Shown here piece after piece: positions 10,275 through 15,000 of a stretch of 15,000 bases of DNA. The DNA is from Botryococcus braunii (Eukaryota; Chlorophyta; Trebouxiophyceae), in NCBI GenBank assembly GCA_002005505.1, contig KV908456.1:402986-417985 (forward strand), given 5' to 3'. Position numbers and translations under genes: made by a program. The notes beneath the pieces are model-generated. The model was not told the origin of the DNA and ran no database searches. It saw nothing but the letters and a program-made list of their open reading frames with translations. Within the stretch, counting starts at the first letter, position 1, and each line of letters starts with the position of its first letter.

Positions 10275-11157
10275 ATTGTCCAGCCAAGCATACCCTTCCT
10301 TCCTATCCTTCCTTGCACCTCTGACACAGTGGATACGATGGACATGGTATATGTGCCGGACGGGGGGGGGGGGGGGGTATGCACATGTGTGTCTGGTAAC
10401 CATCTGACATTCTCCTTCCACAAATATATTTAATGGAATGAGTAATTAGTAGTAGGGCTGCCAACCCCTGCCCCCCCGGGGGGGGGGGGGCGTGGGGAAA
10501 GGTCATACCCAAGGTGTCAAATTGCCGGGAGTGTTGGGGTGGGAGTTAAGGGCTCTCGCCCCCCATCTTCCTATTCCTATGACACAAAGGAAAGGAAACG
10601 AGAGGAGCTCTGAAGAGACAGCAACTCCGCCAAACTCTTAACTGAAGATAGGGGGACTCAGACGCCGTTCCGCAGTATTGCAACTCCTTCCCTTAAAGCA
10701 GATGCCGTCACTGTCACCGACGCGACCGTTACCGTCACGAGGCGCTCAGCTTGTTCCTCTTATTAGCATGTCCAGGGTGACAATGACACCATTTCCTTCA
10801 GACGCACTTACAACCAGTCACGACACCACCCGATGAACCAGCCCTAACTTTCCTTTCCTTCCGTCCTTCCATGTGGTGGAATCAAAGTTCCCGGCCTTCC
10901 TGCCATCTGATGCATTCTTTCCAGCCCAGGCTGCTCACCAACTGCCCTGGTGTTAGCTAAAGTGTGAAGTGTGCATAACCCGGCATTCCAGATGTTGATG
11001 TGGCGGGTTCAGCGTTTGAAGAGTAGCAGCAGTGCACCCCTCGTTCCCTTCCAAGAACTCTGAGGCAGAGGGACAGCAGGAGGGCTGTTGAAAGAGGGGA
11101 CATCCCCCCTGTCTCCCTCCTCACACACTCACCCTCCCTCCCTCTTACCCCACCCAC
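10275..11157. other. Unassigned sequence with G-run palindrome
   Basis: About 880 bases, largely non-repetitive. Poly-G occurs at about 10362-10377, and a C run directly followed by a G run at about 10471-10490 forms a self-complementary block. Open frames are short on both strands with no motif I recognise. It may be downstream flank of the PGK gene or intergenic. Confidence 0.45.
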
Positions 11158-11334
<177 letters not shown>

Positions 11335-11589
11335 AGCATGCTTGTTTGACTGATAACAACACACGCCCTTTTTCACTGAAACCACTACCCTTCCTTCACC
11401 CAACGCCTTTTCCACTAAAATCACAGCAGGCAGCGGTCAGCATGTTGGTCAGGCCTGCAGCCCACCCTCAGTTGGCTAGCGCAAAACAGCTGAGGGGTTG
11501 GTCAAAGCGAAGATTTGGCTGCTGCAGTACCTCCATGTACCTCACCCTCAGAGCTCTACTCCTGCCCGCCCTCCCCCCCCCATCAGAGT
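11335..11589. other. Unassigned sequence
   Basis: Ordinary sequence following the CT/CA tract and ending in a C run (about 11571-11580). No supported gene. Confidence 0.5.
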
Positions 11590-12180
11590 CAGCTTTTGTA
11601 CTTCACAAGAAAAGTGAAACGCATTCAGAAGAAAGGCATACTCCCCACCGTGGCTGTCCAAAGGAAATTGTCAGCTATTGTCCTTCCATGAAGAAGCGAA
11701 ACACACTCAGACAGAAGGCAAACTCCTCACCGTGGCTGTACAAAGGAAAAATGAAATGTGTTTGGAAGAGAAGTGATGACGCCGCCCTAAGAAATTACCA
11801 AAAATAAATGAATGAATGAATGAATGAATGAATGAATGAATGAATGAATGAATGAATGAATGAATGAATAAATAAATAAACTGTACTTGGAAGAAACACT
11901 GGGGGTACGAGAAACATGGAATGCGCTTCGAAGGAAAGTGAAACCGCCACCGTGGCTGTACAAAAGAAAGTTGAAATGTACTTGGAAGAAAGGCAAAACC
12001 CTCCCACTATGGCTGTACAAAAGAAAAATGAAATGTTCCTGGACAAATGTGAAAACCCCACGCTGGGGGTACAAGAAAAACAGGGCTGTACAAGGAAACA
12101 AAAGCGAAAACCCCACGCTGGTGTGGGTTGTACAAGAAGAATGAAAATGCACTTAGAAGAAAAGCGCGACCCCACAATGT
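11590..12180. repeat. ~57-bp minisatellite (GTGGCTGTACAAAAGAAA type)
   Basis: Eight or so degenerate copies of a 54-82-bp unit, anchored on TGGCTGTACAAAAGAAA, followed by TGAAATGTACTTGGAAGAAA and GGCAAAACCCC. Anchors lie at about 11651, 11733, 11953, 12010, 12064, 12083 and 12128. Steps of 57 and 54 occur in the cleanest part. The array is split by an AATG tetranucleotide tract. Open frames through it on both strands repeat the same residues with drift and show no conserved domain. It lies downstream of the PGK coding end. Confidence 0.75.
11805..11880. repeat. (AATG)n tetranucleotide tract
   Basis: About 17 copies of AATG followed by three AATA variants, embedded in the ~57-bp minisatellite. 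It is nearly perfect, so it is probably young or slippage-maintained. Confidence 0.95.
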
Positions 12181-12360
12181 GGATGTACTCTGTTGCCTGT
12201 TGTGGATGTGCTCTCTGGCCTGCTGATAGGATGGTGGGATGGGGAGTAGCTCCGCTACCGCTGTTGCATGATGTTACCAAGCCAAAAGTGAATGAGATAA
12301 AGCCAAAAATGAATAAGATAAGTGAATTTCACACCAATGGGCAGGAGCGCCCAGGCTTGT

Positions 12361-12693
12361 CATCAAGGGCGGCCACCCCAGGCAGTACTATGCAGTACTC
12401 CAGCAGAGCTGGAACAGAAAAAGAACAGCTGGAGACAGAAAAGGAAACAAAGTCTTCTTTCCTTACATTAGAAATGTAACCGCCATCAGGGGGCGGCCAC
12501 CCCAGGCAGTACGTTCCTAGTTCCACTAGGCAGGGGCTCACAGGCTTATCATCAAGGGCGGCCACCCCAGGCAGTACTATGCGGTACTGCCATCAGGGGG
12601 CGGCCACCCCAGGCAGTACGTTCCCAATTCCACTAAGGGCAGGGACTCACAGGCTTCTCATCAAGGGCGGCAACCCCAGGCAGTACTTTGCCC
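12361..12693 (-). repeat. Tandem copies of the PGK coding end
   Basis: A motif of about 35 bp (plus strand CATCAAGGGCGGCCACCCC, then AGGCAGTACT) occurs five times. A-type copies start at 12361, 12550 and 12659; B-type copies (CATCAGGGGGCGGCC) start at 12484 and 12591. The A-B pair is a tandem duplication: B copies are 107 bp apart and A copies 109 bp apart. The rightmost A copy is the true end of the last PGK exon, encoding [11 protein letters not shown]. The others lie beyond its stop codon, and two still read [11 protein letters not shown]. Confidence 0.9.
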
Positions 12694-12809
12694 TCCAGGA
12701 GCTCCAAGGAGGCGCCCCCCCCGGTGCTGATGTGGCTCATGGACTTGGCCACGCCGGCCTTCTCCACAGCCGCAACCGAGTCCCCACCCCCGATGATGGT
12801 GGTCGCTCC
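12633..12809 (-). CDS. PGK: Phosphoglycerate kinase, last visible exon (C-terminus)
   Basis: PGK catalyses 1,3-bisphosphoglycerate + ADP = 3-phosphoglycerate + ATP; the plastid form runs in the Calvin cycle. This exon, 58 codons plus a TAG stop, starts at GCACAG|GGAGCG in phase 0. It carries the nucleotide-binding [19 protein letters not shown] (Gly-rich loop and conserved Asp) and the family signature [18 protein letters not shown], then [11 protein letters not shown]. The cyanobacterial/plastid style of these blocks supports a plastid-type enzyme. Family members normally end at or just after ALDE; here eight or so extra residues (KPVSPCP) precede the stop. The bases following AAGCCT read GTGAGT, a consensus donor, so the extra tail may instead be intron and the true end may lie on a further exon. 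Downstream the exon end is tandemly repeated. Confidence 0.92.
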   Translation of the reverse strand, partial: GATTIIGGGDSVAAVEKAGVAKSMSHISTGGGASLELLEGKVLPGVAALDEKPVSPCP

Positions 12810-12941
12810 CTGTGCGCCCACGCCCCGCCCGCCCCCATTAGCGCCGAGCACGGCTCCCGCGGGAGCAGTGCGGTCCCCTGGGATGCCAGGGAGCCGAGGA
12901 ATGCAGGGCTGGCTGCCCAGCGTGCGCGGATGCGCGCGAGC

Positions 12942-12944
<3 letters not shown>

Positions 12945-13031
<87 letters not shown>
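12945..13031. repeat. (TG)n microsatellite
   Basis: About 43 nearly pure TG dinucleotides, preceded by GCGCGAGCACATG. It lies inside the PGK intron 12810-13450. Confidence 0.97.
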
Positions 13032-13355
<324 letters not shown>

Positions 13356-13450
13356 ATGCACGCATGCACACATCGACAACCTCAACATTTCAATGCTCAT
13401 GTAGGGGCACAGAAAAAAGCAGGGACATTGTGGGGGGCCCCCAGACGCAC

Positions 13451-13609
13451 CTGGTCAGTGATTTGAGCCAGGTACTTGGCGATGGAGAGCGTTCCGACCG
13501 CAAACTTGTCCATCTCGAAGACTCCCAACGGTCCATTCCACAGAACCGTCTTGGCATCGGACAGCGCCGCTTCAAACAACTTTATCGATTCTGGCCCCAC
13601 ATCCATGCC
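13451..13609 (-). CDS. PGK: Phosphoglycerate kinase, middle exon
   Basis: 159 nt, 53 codons, phase 0 at both ends, with acceptor GATGGAAG|GGCATGG and donor GACCAG|GTGCGT. It begins [16 protein letters not shown] and continues through the diagnostic PGK block [20 protein letters not shown] to LAQITDQ. WNGPxGxFE carries the conserved Glu that contacts the nucleotide ribose in the family. Joined to the flanking exons it gives the expected family order: PDGWM|GMDVGP and [16 protein letters not shown]. The 5' edge of the exon (ATGGATGTGG) has the same sequence as the satellite that fills the intron just upstream, so the acceptor sits at the margin of a repeat array. Confidence 0.93.
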
Positions 13610-14140
13610 CTTCCATCCCACATCCACAACCCCTCAATCCACATCCACATCCCCTCGATCCACATCCACATCCGCCTCATATCCACACCCTCTCGATTCA
13701 CTCCCAAACCCTTTTCACAGGCATCCATTTCCATATCCCCTCTATCGACATCCACATCCGCCTCACATCCACACCCTCTCAATCCACATCCAAACCCTTT
13801 TCACACGCATCCATTTCCATATCCCCTCTATCGACATCCACATCCGCCTCACATCCACACCCTCTCAATCCACATCCACATCCAGACCCCATCCATTCCA
13901 CATCCACACCCCCTCAATCCACATCCTTACCATCCTTACATCCTTACCCTAGGCATTCCACATCCACATCCATACCCTACTTGGTTAATCAAGATAGGCC
14001 CTTCTGCATCTATACACATGCACAACCCCTATTTTGATTAACATCAACATCACTACACTGTCGATCCCAACCCACACCCTCTCAATCCACAGCCACATCC
14101 ACATTCATACATTGCCTACCCCCCCATCCACACCCCCTCG
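13610..14140. repeat. ATCCACATCC-type satellite with 86-bp higher-order unit
   Basis: Short ATCCACATCC and ACCCYCTCAATCC motifs alternate throughout. Between 13672 and about 13880 they are organised in an 86-bp higher-order repeat: CCGCCTCA starts at 13672, 13758 and 13844, exactly 86 apart. The two full copies differ at only a few bases. To the right the array decays and is broken by ordinary sequence near 13980-14060. Confidence 0.9.
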
Positions 14141-14177
14141 ATCCCTGTGTTCCAGAACCCGGGCTGAAAAACACGAG

Positions 14178-14335
14178 TATGCACGTTGTAGACACAAAGT
14201 GCTGTGTTGTGTAACCCTGTGGAAAAAAAAAAAAACATGTTTTTATGCACATTGTAGACAGAACTTGCAGCGCTATCAAACCTGTGGATGCGAAAGCAAT
14301 ATTATGCGCATTTGTACACACAACTCTTTGAATCA
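14178..14335. repeat. Three-copy ~62-bp degenerate repeat
   Basis: Copies begin with TATGCACGTTGTAGACACAA (14178), TATGCACATTGTAGACAGAA (14244) and TATGCGCATTTGTACACACA (14303). The first two share a CCTGTGGA tail. An A run of 13 separates copies one and two. It lies within the PGK intron. Confidence 0.75.
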
Positions 14336-14453
14336 ACCTCGAGAGCCTAAGCATGCGGGCTTCCTCGTTAAAGCCACATGAATAAATCAATCACATGGAT
14401 GCAAATCAAAATCCACCTTCTTGATTACAGCCGTGCGCACAGAGAATACCCCC

Positions 14454-14468
14454 CCCCCTTCTCTCTCT

Positions 14469-14515
<47 letters not shown>

Positions 14516-14519
14516 CGTG

Positions 14520-14601
<82 letters not shown>

Positions 14602-14645
14602 CCTCCCTCCCTCCCCCCTCCTCTATCTTTCTCTCTCTCCGCCCC
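14454..14645. repeat. (CT)n/(GT)n/(CCT)n compound microsatellite
   Basis: A C run and (CT)n at 14452-14472 are followed by (GT)n with a GC-containing interruption (about 14503-14521), pure (GT)n to about 14597, then CCCT tetramers and CT. It lies in the PGK intron 13610-14719; in the transcript it is AC- and AG-rich. Confidence 0.95.
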
Positions 14646-14719
14646 CCTCAAAGAATTAATAATAAACCCGGCCCCCGGGAAATGGATATCAAGGAAAGGT
14701 TGGGAGAGGGCCTCCGCAC

Positions 14720-14939
14720 CATCCAGCCATCCGGAATGTCATCAGCGAGCACGACCTTGCTGGCTGCATCCGCAGAAAACTTGTCCGCAACCACTATGTC
14801 GACAGGCAACAGGAACTCTACGCCCTTGGCCTTGGCTTTCTCCACAAGCTCCTTTGCCAGCTCGATCTTGTCCGCCTCCAAAAGAGAAGATCCCACTCCC
14901 AGCCCCTTGGCTGCCAGGAAGGTAAACACCATGCCACCC
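14720..14939 (-). CDS. PGK: Phosphoglycerate kinase, first visible exon (partial gene)
   Basis: 220 nt: one base that completes a split codon, then 73 codons. The acceptor is GTGGACAG|GGGTGG and the donor GGATG|GTGCGG. The exon opens with [19 protein letters not shown], matching the family's GGGMxFTF block. It runs through [20 protein letters not shown] and ends [12 protein letters not shown], all diagnostic of the start of the PGK C-terminal domain. The split first codon would restore the third Gly of GGGM. The upstream half of PGK (substrate-binding N-domain and any plastid transit peptide) is off the right edge. The intact motifs and lack of stops argue for a working gene rather than a pseudogene. 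Confidence 0.92.
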
Positions 14940-15000
14940 CTGTCCACACCAGTCCCCAGTTCAAATCCCCCAACAAACCCTCTGACCATTCTCGTTTTTG
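14940..15000 (-). other. PGK: Partial upstream PGK intron
   Basis: The sequence before the acceptor at 14940-14941 is open by chance but does not match PGK, so it is read as the 3' end of the preceding intron, cut by the window edge. Confidence 0.7.

Larger units (their letters stand above)
13610..14719 (-). other. PGK: PGK intron with three repeat families
   Basis: A 1,110-nt phase-0 intron, donor GGATG|GTGCGG and acceptor GATGGAAG|GG. It holds, on the plus strand from left to right, the ATCCACATCC-type satellite, a three-copy ~62-bp repeat and a CT/GT/CCT microsatellite. Bases about 13955-14080 and 14336-14450 are ordinary sequence without a gene. Confidence 0.85.

Noticed and set aside
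13364..14041. Plus-strand 225-residue frame with His-Pro-Ser-Ile repeats
   Set aside because: It is the reverse of the PGK middle exon plus the ATCCACATCC-type satellite; neither repeat unit nor frame shows coding constraint.

Overview
This window reads as nuclear DNA of a photosynthetic eukaryote, most likely an alga. The evidence is an intron-split phosphoglycerate kinase (PGK) gene of the cyanobacterial/plastid kind, GT-AG introns, GC-rich third codon positions in the exons, and an extreme load of simple repeats and minisatellites. I cannot place it to a genus. There are no operons, bacterial gene packing, CRISPR array, tRNA, rRNA or recognisable transposon.

Two genes can be supported, both on the minus strand. 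(1) 12633-14939 holds the last three visible exons of PGK: 14720-14939, 13451-13609 and 12633-12809, about 184 residues of the C-terminal, nucleotide-binding lobe. The 5' part of the gene lies beyond the right edge. Splice sites are consensus and both complete introns are phase 0. (2) 2450-7922 holds a set of candidate exons (7779-7922, 6965-7378, 5860-6000, 3855-3947, 2450-2671) whose phases all match (0). They would join into one polytopic membrane protein of about 340 residues or more. I do not recognise its family, and the 3' end is not resolved.

Everything else is repeat or unassigned sequence. Each intron or flank carries its own private minisatellite: 21 bp (about 545-935), 49 bp (2105-2460), 23 bp (2679-3260), 20 bp with a 40-bp dimer (4285-5560), 10 bp (5670-5820), about 57 bp (11590-12180), 107-109 bp (12361-12693), 86 bp (13610-14140) and about 62 bp (14178-14335). 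Between these sit long (CA)n, (GT)n, (GA)n, (TAG)n, (CAT)n and AATG-type tracts and many poly-G runs.

The most interesting pattern is that several private arrays run right up to, or include, exon edges. The PGK coding end is repeated downstream of its stop codon. The PGK middle exon starts inside the ATCCACATCC-type array. The membrane-gene exon at 2450-2671 is flanked by different arrays at its acceptor and its donor. This looks like local minisatellite growth seeded at splice sites or exon ends. Other points are a 323-nt uninterrupted purine tract, complementary (GT)n and (CA)n arms within one PGK intron, and long Z-DNA-type alternating tracts. All of this is read by eye; no alignment, RNA or database check was possible.
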